From contig OX442324.1 in NCBI GenBank assembly GCA_949358305.1, positions 744,001-808,000 of the forward strand: 64,000 nucleotides of DNA. Reading direction: 5' to 3'. This DNA is from Strigamia acuminata. Taxonomy: Eukaryota > Arthropoda > Chilopoda > Geophilomorpha > Linotaeniidae. Shown in pieces: positions 1-9,503 of the stretch. Both the position numbers and the translations under genes were made by a program. How positions within the stretch are numbered: position 1 is the stretch's first letter; each line of letters begins with the position of its first letter. Below the pieces are notes generated by a model. It ran no database searches, was not told where the DNA came from, and saw only the letters and a list, made by a program, of their open reading frames with translations.

Positions 1-75
1 CGCGCTCTCAAATGCGCGCAATTCAAATGCGCGCGTCTTAAATGCGCGCGTCTTAAATGCGCGCGTATTAAATGT
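1..75. repeat. GCGCGC-rich short array, left side
   Basis: At least four spaced copies of a unit of the form AAATGCGCGCG are seen, separated by a few bases such as TCTTA. The array runs off the left window edge. Its reverse complement is the unit of the array at 740-935, so the two flank the RING-like reading frame at 210-666 in inverted orientation. This may be the subterminal region of an unnamed element. Confidence 0.7.
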
Positions 76-209
76 ATTATTTATAAGAATTAAATAAAAA
101 ATAATAAATATAATGAATTAATTTAAATGAATTTTTTAAAATACCAGTCTCAAATTCGCGCATATACTTAACTTTTGTTGTAACAATAGTAAAAAGACCG
201 CTTTCTTTT

Positions 210-666
210 TCACTTTTGAACTTGTTGCTTTAGACTTGGGTTTTCCAGTGACTGTATGTCAGTGGGCTTCAAGAAGAGTCTGGTGAGGTAGCTGCGCTTC
301 TTGATCACCATGCGACAGACATGGCATTTCAGAAGCACATCAACCTCAACAGCCCTTTGTACACAGGCAGAGCATGCAGTGTTCCCACACCTGTACACAA
401 CATTGCACTTGTGTGCACTGCACAGGAGACAGGTGGAATCTGTTGGATCCAACTGCACCACCAGGTAATTGCGATTTGAATAAACGAACTACCTCGGGGA
501 GTTGGGCAATGGCATGGAGTCGCTGCCGTTCCCTGATGTTGGCCCACTCATCTGGCATCTCCGCCATACTTTTCCTCATCAGTTGCAGCTGTGGGTGGTT
601 GACTACAGGTTCCACAACAACTGCAATGTTACGCCTTGTTCGCCGGCGTTGCGCAGGCGATTCCAT
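210..666 (-). pseudogene. RING-type zinc-finger protein, frameshifted
   Basis: Two overlapping minus-strand frames together look like one small protein. The first, starting at 666, is basic and begins MESPAQRRRTRR. The second, ending at 210, carries cysteines in a RING-like order: CLLC, then RCGNTACSAC, then LKCHVC. The usual RING histidine position reads Asn (CGN instead of CGH). The upstream frame runs out near 470 and the downstream frame is closed by a TAG just upstream of its usable part, so a single-base frameshift near 470-490 is likely. A short intron cannot be excluded. The domain suggests an E3-ligase-like or DNA-associated zinc protein. The family is not recognised. Inverted GC-rich arrays flank it, so it may be cargo of a mobile element inside the synapsin intron. 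Confidence 0.45.
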
Positions 667-739
667 AACATCTGCAACCGGACTTGGTGAGCGGCGTCAC
701 GTATACATGACGTTACAACGCGTCACGTGTAGATGACGC

Positions 740-935
740 AATTGCGCGCAATTGACTTGCGCGCATTTGATACGCGCGCATCTGATACGCGCGCATTTAA
801 CGCGCGAATTTAACACCGACAATTTGTTTTTATTTATTTATTAATTAACTTCCAACAATCAATTTAATTGTGGGCGCGAATTTAAGACGCGCGCATTTGC
901 TACCGTTTTTAATTCTGCGCGCATTTGAAATGCGC
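740..935. repeat. GCGCGC-rich short array, right side
   Basis: Spaced copies of (A)CGCGCGCATTT and variants occur at about 745-812 and 872-935. They are in the opposite orientation to the copies at 1-75. The intervening bases 812-871 are A/T-rich. Confidence 0.65.
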
Positions 936-1193
936 GCATCTGGTCCCACCCGATCAAAAAGAGTCCTGTTTCGCCAAACGTCGAAAATATTCCTGGTCAA
1001 AAGGAATCCAGGTTGAAAATAATCCTCCCTCCCGTTTTTACAATGGCAATGGCAAATTTGTGTATCCTTGCCATTGGAAACAAATCTTAATCTTACCAAT
1101 AGCGTCCAATGGCAAAAATTAAAAATTAAAAACACTTTATTAAATCCCAAAAATACTTTATTGAAAAAACTGAAAACTTATTAGAAAATATGC
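936..1193. other. Non-coding stretch
   Basis: No gene is seen. Short frames occur on both strands but lack any family resemblance. Confidence 0.4.
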
Positions 1194-2300
1194 TTGTCCA
1201 AATGTACACCTATGGACAAAAAAATCTTCACATGATGCCATGCTGCTTCAGCTCCAAATGAGCAGTTCGTTTTTTGCCACCGGCGGCTGGAGTAATCTAC
1301 TTTTCCTGGGGGCAGCAGAAAGTTTAAATGTGACTAACAGTGAGATTTTTAGTGAAATTAAAGCAAATTTATTTTTATAATCCAATAAACAGTTTTTTCT
1401 TTTATCCATATTTGATTGGTTTATTTCTCAAAAAAAAAATTTGGAGAATAAAACTGGAAATATAGACAAATTTGAGAAAAAAATAATTTAAAATTTACAC
1501 TAATTTTTAGTGCAATAATACATTTTTTGGGCAAAAAACACCATTTTTAGGCCATTAAAACAATTTATAATTCAAGAAACACTACTTTTGGTAAGACACC
1601 ATTTTTGTGCGAAAAATTCAAATTGTTGCAGAAAAATAGCATTTTTCACGCAAAAAATGGAATTTTTCGCACAAAACTAGTGTATGTCTTACACACGAAA
1701 TAATGTTTTTTAATAAAAAAGAGATGTTTTTTAACAGCCAAAATGGTGTTTTTTGGCCAAAGTAGTGTTTCTTGAATTTTAAATTGTTTTTATGGCCTAA
1801 AAATGGTGTTTTTGCCCAAAAATGGTGTTTTTTCACCCCGAAAATGGTGTTTTTGCCCAAAAAGGGTGTTTTTTGCCCAAAAATTGGATTTTTTGCCAAA
1901 AAATAGTGTTTTGTGCCCAAAAATGGTGGTTTTTCACCTCGAAAAGGGTGTTTTTGCCCAAAAATGGTGATTTTGCCCAAAAAAATGTATTTTTGTAAAT
2001 ATTAAATTATTTTTTCTCAAATTTGTTTACATTTCTAGTTTTATTCTCTAAATTTATTTTTGTCGAAATAAACCAATCAAATATGGATACAAGAAAAAAC
2101 TGTTTATTTAATACATAACTAAATTTGCTTTAAGTTCACTAAAAATCTCACTGTTAGTCGCATTTAAACTTTCTGCTGCCCCAGGAAAAGTAGACTGCTC
2201 TAGCCGCCGGTGGCAGAAAAATGAACTGCTCATTTGGAGCTGAAGCAGCGTGGCAGCATGTGAAGATTTTTTTGTCCATAGGTGTACATACAGTGGACAA
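1194..2300. mobile_element. Foldback element with long inverted arms
   Basis: The left arm (about 1194-1500) and right arm (about 2010-2300) are imperfect inverted copies. The left begins TTGTCCAAATGTACACC and the right ends with its inverted counterpart GGTGTACATACAGTGGACAA. Both contain a conserved stretch reading GAGCTGAAGCAG on one arm and CTGCTTCAGCTC on the other. No transposase is encoded. The loop holds a minisatellite. Confidence 0.7.
1630..1990. repeat. Minisatellite of AAAAATGGTGTTTTTGCCC-like units
   Basis: About a dozen degenerate units of roughly 19-26 bases built around AAATGGTGTTTTTTGCCC. They lie in the loop of the foldback element. The minus-strand open frame across it (1618-1980, full of FLGKN/FGQK repeats) is a by-product of the repeat and not a gene. 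Confidence 0.7.
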
Positions 2301-2474
2301 AAAAATATTCATCAAACCTACCATTTTTTTTTCAAATTTCATAAGATTTCTTTGAAATTTTAATGGCAAAAATGAATTCAGGGGTCATTTTAATGTATGT
2401 TTACAATGAAATAAAAATTAAAAACAAAAGCACAACCTCAACACAGGTTTGTTTTTAAATAAGAATTAAGAGCA

Positions 2475-2930
2475 AAAATTTTATCCATCCACTCAAAATT
2501 TTTGGCCATCATTTGCAAACAATACAGTTACTGTAATTAGTATTTTGTTGGTCCCCTTTGACTCTGATGACTGCCTGGTACCGCCTAGGCATACAGGCAA
2601 CCAAGTTTGAAGGTTCTTCAGCGGTAATCCTGCTTTTATCGTGCTGGGAATATAAAATTTGGTTTTATTCGAAATTTTCGATTAAATTGTCATCAAGATT
2701 GTACTTAGAAAAATGTTGATCCATTCTTGAGTCAATATAAACAAGGTTCCCACACCTCTGGATGCCATGCTGGCATGCATCCCCATTTCTTAACATGTCC
2801 ACACATCCACGCTTGACTGTTGGTGTAAAGAACTTCAATTTGTGCTCTTTTCTGGGTTTTCTTCAAACTTTTAGGCAATATTGGGCCACATGGAAAAAAA
2901 TCAATTTGTTTGAATCGGATGATGGCCTAA
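2475..2930 (-). pseudogene. Decayed Tc1/mariner-type transposase, C-terminal part
   Basis: Read on the minus strand, the region gives broken pieces that follow the order of the C-terminal half of Tc1 transposases. A segment VKRGCVDMLRNGDACQ resembles the conserved GG.VMVWGC block with substitutions. It is followed by NLVYIDSRMDQH, and then by ACMPRRYQAVIRVKGDQQN, which matches the MPRR..AVI..KG block near the end of the family. In-frame stops and shifts separate the pieces. Tc1 transposases cut and paste DNA at TA sites; this copy cannot encode a working enzyme. It lies in the inferred synapsin intron. Confidence 0.6.
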
Positions 2931-3018
2931 AAGTTTAAATGAACCCCACTAAATTTTTGCCATAGATGGCTGTACAGAACTCAATCAAATGTCGTGCTGA
3001 ACTCTGTCTAGCTGCCGA

Positions 3019-3947
3019 AGGACAACAAATCGAACAGCTATTTAAGTGATACCTAGAAACCAACTACCAACCCATCACCCACACTCCCTCCCATCCAATC
3101 ATAAACCCGTTGATCCATAATATTCGTAGGCACAACAGGGCGCGACATGTAAGAATTGTTGGGTTGACGTTTTGCTGTTTGTCCTTCCACGCGCGTGTGT
3201 TCTTAAATGCACCTTTCTGACTTAGTGCATTTGATGTGCCGTTGTTTATTGACCCGTGTATGAGATCGGTCAATCTTGTTTTTATATAATGCGTGTTACG
3301 TTGCTGCGACCGATCGTTTATTTGCAATGGCACTTCTCCCTTAGTCGCCTGCTCAAAAGAGCAGTTATTGTTTATTCTGTTCTGTTTGATCTATTAATTA
3401 CTTCTGTCATTCTGTAAAAAATGAATCAATGCGTCAAAGCTTTGATTTGTTCTATCATTTCATTATGTTTCAAGACGAGGGCAATTAGCCTCAAAACCGG
3501 GTTTTTACATTACCTTTTTGTAATAAAACAAAATGGCGGACGCGTGTCCGATTTATCCGCCAAGCCAAAATTACGTTTGGATTTATTTAGACAGCGCACA
3601 GGCCATTACAACTCTTCAAGAATAATTCTTACTCGCGATGTCGCCCATATGAATAGCGCTGCCATGCGTTACTGCGATATCGCGCGTTATGAAACATTTT
3701 ACTTAAGATAAGTTGGATAGTACTAATTTGATGGTGCTCTACAACTTTGTGATTGGAAATTTTGCAGTATCTTAAACGGTGTAAAAGTTAGAAAGTGAAT
3801 GACCTTGAAAATGACCTTCAAGGTCAAATTTGATGACATCATTGGATTGCTCTCACCCATCTTCCTGTACGATCGCTTCATCAAAGTTGGCCTAGATGCA
3901 ATTGCTCAGAAAATATTTGGAGGGAACCAGACTTTTAGAACACCCTG
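3019..3947. mobile_element. CAGGGTGTT-family TIR element, copy 1 (left end missing)
   Basis: The right end reads ...CAGACTTTTAGAACACCCTG followed by TA, matching the right end of the complete copy at 34203-35187. Internal blocks shared with that copy include TTAAGTGATACCTAGAAACC (about 3041) and GCGTTACTGCGATATCGCGCG (about 3665). Also shared is the sub-terminal block containing GAGCACCATCAAATTAGTAC in inverted orientation (3720-3750). No left TIR is seen near 3000. A 462-bp solo LTR interrupts this copy. Confidence 0.65.
3157..3618. mobile_element. Solo LTR with 5-bp target duplication
   Basis: The segment begins TGTTGGGTTGACG and ends CAACTCTTCA, so it has TG...CA termini. It is flanked on both sides by AGAAT (3152-3156 and 3619-3623). 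The related element copy at 34.7 kb has the uninterrupted site, reading ACATGTAAGAATAATTC there. This shows what the site looked like before insertion. The internal part of the retrotransposon is gone, presumably by LTR-LTR recombination. The family is not identified. Confidence 0.75.
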
Positions 3948-4259
3948 TACGATGAATGTATTCACACCTTGAGGACGATTTTTCCAAATTTAAGAAACAT
4001 AGTTTTGTCGGGCGAGAGAACTCCTCCAGATTTTAATAATTTAATGTGGGCTAAACGACTGACTAGTCTTTGTCTGTATAAAGTTCCGTCGGTAAATATT
4101 ACACCTAATTACCCGCACTTGACCAAATGTTAAAGAAATTAGTATTACTACATTGTTATATTTCTAATGAAAGTAATGTTATTATTAAACTTTCATTGAA
4201 AAACCTCCGTGAATTCCGTGTAGTCTGTGAAAATTTAGTAATGAAATAAAGTAGCGGTA

Positions 4260-4355
4260 ATTTGTGTCGCTGTACATTGTGTCGCTGTACAATGTGTCGC
4301 TGTGCAATTTGTCGCTGTACATATCTCTCTGTACATTGTGATGCTGTTCTAAAAT
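4260..4355. repeat. Short tandem repeat around GTGTCGCTGTACA
   Basis: Five to six degenerate units of about 15 bases are seen, for example TGTGTCGCTGTACAT. The minus-strand frame through it (QRHIVQRHNVQRHK) is produced by the repeat. Confidence 0.7.
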
Positions 4356-4639
4356 GTCGTGCTAAATGACACATTAGATTATGAGAAAGGGAAATGACAC
4401 CGGTACTAGTTCAGTACACAGAACAGTCCATTGGTTTCGTCATTTCGTCACTTCGGACAAACAAATCTCCATATCCATTGCTTCAACATGGAAATTCGTA
4501 CATTTCAAAGTGTTGAAATCAGTTTTCCTGCGATGGATTATTAAATCATGGTAGAAACAAGCAAAATGATGGAACAATATTAATGATTCATGATTTAAAA
4601 AAAATTGTTTACAATTTTAAAATAATATCAAATTAAAAT

Positions 4640-4815
4640 TTTAAAAATATGAAATGTGAAAAAGAAATATGAAAAATATGAAATATGAAAAAGAAATATG
4701 AAAAATACGAAATATGAAAAAGAAATATGAAAAATATGAAATATGAAAAAGAAATATGAAAAATATGAAAAATATGAAATATGAAAAATATGAAATATGA
4801 AAAATATGAAATATG
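4640..4815. repeat. Simple repeat (AAATATGAAAAA)n, left block
   Basis: Runs of ATATGAAAAAGAA and AAATATGAAA. The minus-strand frames rich in Phe, Ile and His (FHISYF) are artefacts of this sequence. Confidence 0.85.
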
Positions 4816-4817
4816 AA

Positions 4818-4925
4818 AAGGCGGTGGCTATATCTACCCCCTTGGAGGGTGGAAATATCTCGGTGGCTATATCCACCCCCTTGGAGGATGGAAATATCTT
4901 GGTGGCTATTTCCACCCACTGGTAA
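4818..4925. repeat. Three tandem copies of a ~47-bp unit
   Basis: Units share GGTGGCTATATC, CACCCCCTTGGAGG and TGGAAATATCT. The third copy is shortened. Confidence 0.7.
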
Positions 4926-4937
4926 AAACATGTTACA

Positions 4938-5112
4938 GAAGCTTTATTTATTTATTTATTTTTTCTTTCTTTCTTTCTTTTTTTATTTCTTTCTTTCTTT
5001 ATTTATTTTTTTTTTTCTTTCTTTCTTTATTTTTTTATTTCTTTCTTTCTTTATTTATTTATTTCTTTCTTTCTTTATTTTTTTTATTTATTTCTTTATT
5101 TCTTTATTTATA
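4938..5112. repeat. Pyrimidine tract (TTTC/TTTA)n
   Basis: A 175-base run of TTTCTTTC and TTTATTTA tetranucleotides on the plus strand. Confidence 0.9.
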
Positions 5113-5115
5113 CTT

Positions 5116-5406
5116 TCACAACCTGTGCATTAACTGCTGTTTCACAACTATCAGGACAATATCATTTATCAACATTAATGTCTTATTCTCAGCACATGAG
5201 GTAAGAAACCACTCGTAGCAACAATCACATGCATGTTGCTTAAATTGTGAGCTAACAGATGGAATTACCCTTCCATTTAAGCTATCACACACCTCTAAAT
5301 TTATAGATTTCTCGGTAAAATAACCTGCAACAGTTATGAAATGAAGCCCAATATCATAAATTTGTACAAACACCCCACTTTCTGGTAAAATGTCTAAGAT
5401 ATACAC
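5116..5406 (-). pseudogene. Possible Ulp1/C48-protease-like fragment
   Basis: A 96-codon minus-strand frame includes a VQIYDIG.HFITV strand near residues 14-26. This is followed by LEVCDSLNGRVIPS (about residues 38-51) and, near the end, a VVKQQL segment. The order His, then Asp-Ser-Leu, then a Q-Q stretch recalls the Ulp1-like cysteine-protease domains carried by many animal mobile elements (H...D...Q...C). The catalytic cysteine region after QQ is missing, because the frame starts and ends inside repeats. It lies in the interior of the large foldback, so it may be a relic of that element's gene. The assignment rests only on this pattern. Confidence 0.3.
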
Positions 5407-5820
5407 GAAACAGCAAATTCATTAGTTGCAACACCAAACCTACGCAAACTTGTTAGGCCATAAACTTCTGGACATTTTCGTTTCAAGTTAAGGGGTCAGA
5501 AATCCAAATGTCGTCGTTTTCGCAGGTGTAGGTCAATGTTTACCCTATATCATCCTCGTCTATACTGCCAAAATTTAATGAAACTCGACTATTTTCGGCA
5601 GTAAGAGGCATAATCGTGGCATATTTTAGCAGTTGGGGTCTTATATACCCCAAATAATGTCAGGTTATGTAAACATGACGGGTCATTCGACCAATCAGTG
5701 TCGAGTTGACCAATACATTAACAACTTACAATAACGTAAGTTTGACGTTTTCAAATAAGCAAAAAGTGGGTGGGATTAGCCAATCAAATGTGCTTCTCAA
5801 AAGGGGGTGGATATTGACAC
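5407..5820. other. Non-coding interior of foldback
   Basis: No gene is seen. Several CCAAT words occur near 5690-5790 but nothing links them to a gene. Confidence 0.35.
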
Positions 5821-5825
5821 TCCGA

Positions 5826-6107
5826 TATGAAAAATATGAAATATGAAAAAGAAATATGAAAAAGAAATATTAAAAGTATGAAATATGAAAACGAAATATG
5901 ATAAATACGGAGTATAAAATATGGAAAAAAAATATGAAAAAGAAATATGAAAAAGAAATATGAAAAAGAAATATGAAAAAGAAATATGAAAAAGAAATAT
6001 GAAAAAGAAATATGAAAAAGAAATATAAAAAAGAAATATGAAAAAGAAATATGAAAAAGAAATATAAAAAATATGAAATATGAAAAATATGAAATATGAA
6101 AAAGAAA
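5826..6107. repeat. Simple repeat (AAATATGAAAAAG)n, right block
   Basis: About twenty units of GAAATATGAAAAA. It matches the left block at 4640-4815 in the same orientation. Confidence 0.85.
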
Positions 6108-6474
6108 TATACGTCAGTCAACTGTGGGCCATTAGTTGTCGACCGTCAGCCGTTGACTGTCGCGGCTGTCGACTGTCGCGGCTGTCGACTGTCACGGCCG
6201 TCAGCTGACGACTTTTGACACCGTCAGCTGTCGACTGTCGGCCGTTAGGTGTCGACCGTCAGCCATCGAGTGTTGCGGCCGTTAGCAGCTGCGACTGTCA
6301 GGTTTCCTACTAATTAACTTAAAAAAAATTGTAACACCGCGTGCTTGTGGCAATTTTCGCAAATTCGTAGAAAAACGGCCAACACCGACAGTCAACGACT
6401 GACAGTCGACAACTAATGGCCGACAGTCGATGGCTAACGGCTGACAACTAATGGCCGACAGTCGACTGACGTAT
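6108..6474. mobile_element. Nested palindromic element built from GTCGACTGTCGG words
   Basis: The left end ACGTCAGTCAACTGTGGGCC pairs with the inverted right end GGCCGACAGTCGACTGACGT. TTAGTTGTCGACCGTCAGCC also pairs with GGCTGACAACTAA. The interior repeats words such as GCTGTCGACTGTC and CGTCAGC. It sits inside the AAATATGAAAA repeat of the larger foldback and encodes nothing visible. Confidence 0.65.
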
Positions 6475-7013
6475 ATTTCTTTTCATATTTCATATTTTTC
6501 ATATTTGGTTTTCATATTATTTTAAAATTATAAATATTTTTTTTATCATGAATCATTGATATTATTCTATGTTGAAGTAATGGAAATAGAGATTTGTTTG
6601 TCCAAAATAACGTCATAGAACCAAATTTTGCCACTTGATGTCGCGCGAAACCAACAGACGGTTCTGTATACAGCCCAATAGTATTAGAACTAGTACCGAT
6701 GTCATGTCCCTTTCTCATTCATCTAAAATGACACGCCCCACTGAAATGTCCAATGGATGTCCAATTCATGACATCCTGTTCTGGACATCATTCGCACCAG
6801 CATAAATGGACATGACATGGATGTCTTATGGATGTCCATTCAAAGTCATTAGTTCAACTATTGTGTGGGACATTATTAGGACATTTTCTTGATGTCAATT
6901 TGATGATCTTATTTGAACTCGTACTTGTCGACATCTTCTGAAAGTTCAGTATAGGACGTAGATGTCATGTGTTATGTGGAATCTAATATTTTTTAAATTG
7001 CTTTACAGGTATA

Positions 7014-7413
7014 CTCTTGTCATAGCCAAGATAAGCCCCACTCCCATTGGCCTAGTCTAATTACCACTAACTGTTGAATGTGTACGACCACCAGGAAAAG
7101 TAGTTTTGTATTTTTTTTTTAAATATTTTTGATTATTATAATGATTAAAATGATTTAAATTCATTTGTATTTTATAATCAACTGTTTTTTCCATTCATAA
7201 AATTAAGTTTTATGCTGTTTTTAATTCAATTTACATGTGTGTTCAGTTTATTGATTGCTTTGTCAGGAAAGAAAACAATTTTTGAATTTTTTTTTTGATT
7301 ACAATGTCTGTACATCAAGTGCAATTCTGGTAGTTGGTCTACTTTTTTGTGTTAGTACACAAGTGAAATAGCTCGGCCAATGAGAGTGGGGCTTATCTTG
7401 GCTTTGACAAGAG
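7014..7413. mobile_element. MITE with ~40-bp TIRs and TA duplication
   Basis: The left end CTCTTGTCATAGCCAAGATA pairs with the right end TATCTTGGCTTTGACAAGAG. The match continues inward through AAGCCCCACTC.CATTGGCC. A TA lies on each side, as expected for Tc1/mariner-type elements. About 400 bp, no coding capacity. Confidence 0.75.
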
Positions 7414-7469
7414 TACAAATGTTCATCTGGATTCGAGGTACAATTGCACATAAATTATTTTTATCACGT

Positions 7470-7576
7470 ATTTCTTTGATTCTAGGCACACTTTTTCACC
7501 ATATAAACATCTCCTCAAATTGAATGCATCTTAAAATCGAGATCTTCCTAGTATCAAAGAAATACGGAAAATAAAG
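7470..7576. repeat. Short inverted repeat
   Basis: CGTATTTCTTTGATTCTAGG near 7470 pairs with CCTAGTATCAAAGAAATACG near 7556, with one mismatch in about 20. The loop is about 65 bases. Confidence 0.6.
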
Positions 7577-7750
7577 ATTTTAAGTACTATTTTTGCATTA
7601 AATAATTGTTTTCATAATCATCATTAAGTGTCCCAGGTGTTTTGATGTAGAATTGTACTCAAGATGCGTGCTCAAACTGTTTAATAGGAAACTTTTTGCC
7701 AGGAGTGATAAGACAAAAGTGTTTCAAAAAATAGAATTAAAAAAAATTAC

Positions 7751-8076
7751 CAGTCAGTGTGCTGGTCATCTATTACAAGCAGCGTTTTGCATCTATCCTT
7801 GTTGTAATGAGCCTTGGCTGTTGGGTCAATGCGTGAAGTTAGTGATCCGACGCGTTGCAAGAGGCTGACTGCGGCACTGCTGCTCTTGGCAGGGGAGCTT
7901 GGGGCGCTTGTGGTCGAACTAGGCTTCAAATTAAGCGTGAGGTCACTGCCTCCCCCGGCCCCCCCTGGTGCGCGGCCATGTTGTGGTTGATTGACGTCGG
8001 TGGTACCTTCACCCTCGCCCTCGCCGTATTCGCCACTCAGATCACCTGAGGAGAAACGTCTCCTCAGGTAGTTCAT
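7751..8076 (-). CDS. Syn: Synapsin, first coding exon
   Basis: Synapsins are neuronal phosphoproteins that coat synaptic vesicles and control their release from the reserve pool. The exon starts at an ATG (8076-8074) and encodes MNYLRRRFSSGDLSG. This is the conserved domain A, including the RRxS site phosphorylated by PKA/CaM kinase in this family. A Gly/Glu-rich and Pro/Ser-rich linker follows. The exon closes with KTLLVIDDQHTDW, the hallmark start of the conserved central region (VIDD.HTDW). It ends after GACTG at a GT donor (GTAATT) in phase 2, so Trp is split across the junction. The frame is open upstream of the ATG to a TAA near 8210 without another ATG. Non-ATG initiation has been reported for fly synapsin, so an N-terminal extension is possible. 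The remaining exons are not in this window on the minus strand, which implies a first intron longer than 7.7 kb. Confidence 0.9.
8044..8069 (-). other. Perfect 11-bp hairpin over the synapsin phosphosite codons
   Basis: ACCTGAGGAGA at 8044-8054 is the exact inverse complement of TCTCCTCAGGT at 8059-8069, with a 4-base loop. In the mRNA the stem spans the codons for L-R-R, the loop region covers R-F, and the other arm covers S-S-G. This is the region of the domain A kinase site. Fly synapsin pre-mRNA is known to be edited (A to I) at this RRFS motif. Confidence 0.85.
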
Positions 8077-8199
8077 GTTACTGGTAAATGATTGGCGAAA
8101 ACTTGAGAACGAAATTTTGGCGGTTGGTTCGTTCGACGAAATGCCAGCTGCAGACGGAGCCACGTGGCTACTAATGGCGGTGTCTTGTGCAGCGTCCAA

Positions 8200-8780
8200 C
8201 TTGAAGCCTTAGGTGATCACAGAAAAAGAGATGTAGGCTTCAAGACGCATGCACGGACGCACGGGACGGAAGTGGAGTGTCACAGCCCACAAGCACACAT
8301 CATTATCAGGGAGTCACGAGTTCTATTAAATAAAAGAAATTAGAAATAAAAAATTAAAAACACCTTTTTGAAATAAGCAGCTGGCAACACACTTGCAATC
8401 CATTACGGTCGCTCTGAAATTGCACAACATCTTTACTACTGCGAGAGTAATTTACTTCTGAAATTAATCCAAAAGTATTCATCTTAACACTATAAATGCA
8501 TTTAAACAATCAATATAAAATTAAGCCATTAAATTGGGTCCAGTTAATAATTTTTCCACCATACATAAAATGTTGATACCATGTATCAAAATACAGCTGC
8601 TTAATTTTGAAATATTCTGGGCAAACCAGAAATTCAATAATCTACTAGTATTGTGGGTAAGAAGTGTCTGATGGCAATTTCAATAACCTAATAAAAATTG
8701 TCTCATCAACTTGGAATCATTGTTTACCATTCTGTAACTTTGAAAATGGATAAGCGATTATTTTCAATCGGAATTCCCTT
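8200..8780. other. Upstream region of synapsin exon; no gene seen
   Basis: This could be 5' UTR, promoter or a further intron. No TATA box or splice acceptor could be called with confidence. Confidence 0.3.
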
Positions 8781-8786
8781 AGATAA

Positions 8787-9105
8787 AAAATATTTTTCTT
8801 TACGAAAATATTTTTCTTTTCAAAAATATTTTTCTTTACGAAAATATTTTTCTTTTCAAAAATATTTTTTTTTTCAAAAATATTTTTCTTTTCAAAAATA
8901 TTTTTCTTTTCGAAAATATTTTTCTTTTCGAAAATATTTTTCTTTTCAAAAATATTTTTCTTTTCAAAAATATTTTTCTTTACCGAGAATATTTTCTTTA
9001 CTGAGAATATTTTCTTTACTGAGAATATTTTCTTTACCGGGAACATATTTCTTTACTGAGAATATTTTCTTTACCGGGAACATATTTCTTTACAGAGAAA
9101 TATTT
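8787..9105. repeat. 18-bp tandem repeat, TTTTTCTTTTCAAAAATA type
   Basis: About 17 units of 18 bases. The first part is TTTTCTTTTCAAAAATAT with a CTTTACG variant. The last third drifts to ATTTTCTTTACTGAGAAT. The 18-base period keeps both strands open, so the two frames across it (KYFSFQ and KNIFEK repeats) are artefacts. Confidence 0.85.
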
Positions 9106-9135
9106 TTTACCCCTAACCACACAATTGTCAATCAG

Positions 9136-9503
9136 TAGGTGCGTTCAATCTGCTAATAGAAAGTCACTTAACTGACTTAACTGCCTTTCCGAGGGCGGAA
9201 GTGACGAAAATTACGTCACATTTTGACTAAGTAAAGTCACCTAAGTGACTTTCAGGAAAGTAACTGGAAAGTTCCTTTTCAACCTTTTAAAAGTCACTTA
9301 TGTGCGTGCACATGCGCATTGCACATTTAACACAGCTACAGTGGCAGCCATTTTGTTCTCGATGAAGACGGTAAATTCACGTGTGGCACACGGTAAATGG
9401 AAATGGAAGTCTGGTGGTAAGTAAGTGCATTCAATGAAAAGTGACTTTGAGGAAAGGAAGGAAAGTAAAAGTCACTTCTTCTAACCCAGATTGAACGCAC
9501 CTA
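9136..9503. mobile_element. MITE with 17-bp perfect TIRs
   Basis: TAGGTGCGTTCAATCTG at 9136-9152 is matched by CAGATTGAACGCACCTA at 9487-9503. If the outer TA is the target duplication, the TIR begins GGTGCGTTC. Internally, motifs around AAGTCACTT repeat in both orientations. No coding capacity. Confidence 0.75.

Larger units (their letters stand above)
4366..6735. mobile_element. Large foldback element with simple-sequence filler
   Basis: The left arm (about 4366-4640) and right arm (about 6490-6735) are inverted copies. ATGAGAAAGGGAAATGACAC at 4381 pairs with the inverted form GTCATGTCCCTTTCTCAT ending at 6718. ACTAGTTC and the blocks around TTTGTTTGTCC also correspond. Between the arms are runs of AAATATGAAAAAG, a three-unit tandem repeat, a T/C-rich tract, a Ulp1-like remnant and a second palindromic element. 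Terminal target duplications are not clear. Confidence 0.6.
1..7750 (-). other. Inferred first intron of synapsin (5' part, open at left edge)
   Basis: The synapsin exon at 7751-8076 ends at a GT donor. No second synapsin exon (the ATP-grasp domain) was found on the minus strand between 7750 and 1. The intron is therefore inferred to be longer than 7.7 kb. It is filled with mobile elements, which are listed separately. Stretches 2301-2470, 3950-4260 and 6736-7010 show no gene; the last is A/T-rich with scattered GGATGTCC-like words. Confidence 0.5.

Noticed and set aside
4255-4355. CRISPR-like spacing of GTGTCGCTGTACA units
   Set aside because: Units are contiguous and degenerate, with no spacers, in animal DNA.
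8077-8199. Synapsin start upstream of the ATG at a TTG
   Set aside because: MNYLRRR is the canonical start. The upstream frame has only non-ATG codons, so I kept the ATG and only mention the extension.
8698-9138. Frames with KYFSFQ and KNIFEK repeats
   Set aside because: Products of the 18-bp tandem repeat, open on both strands.
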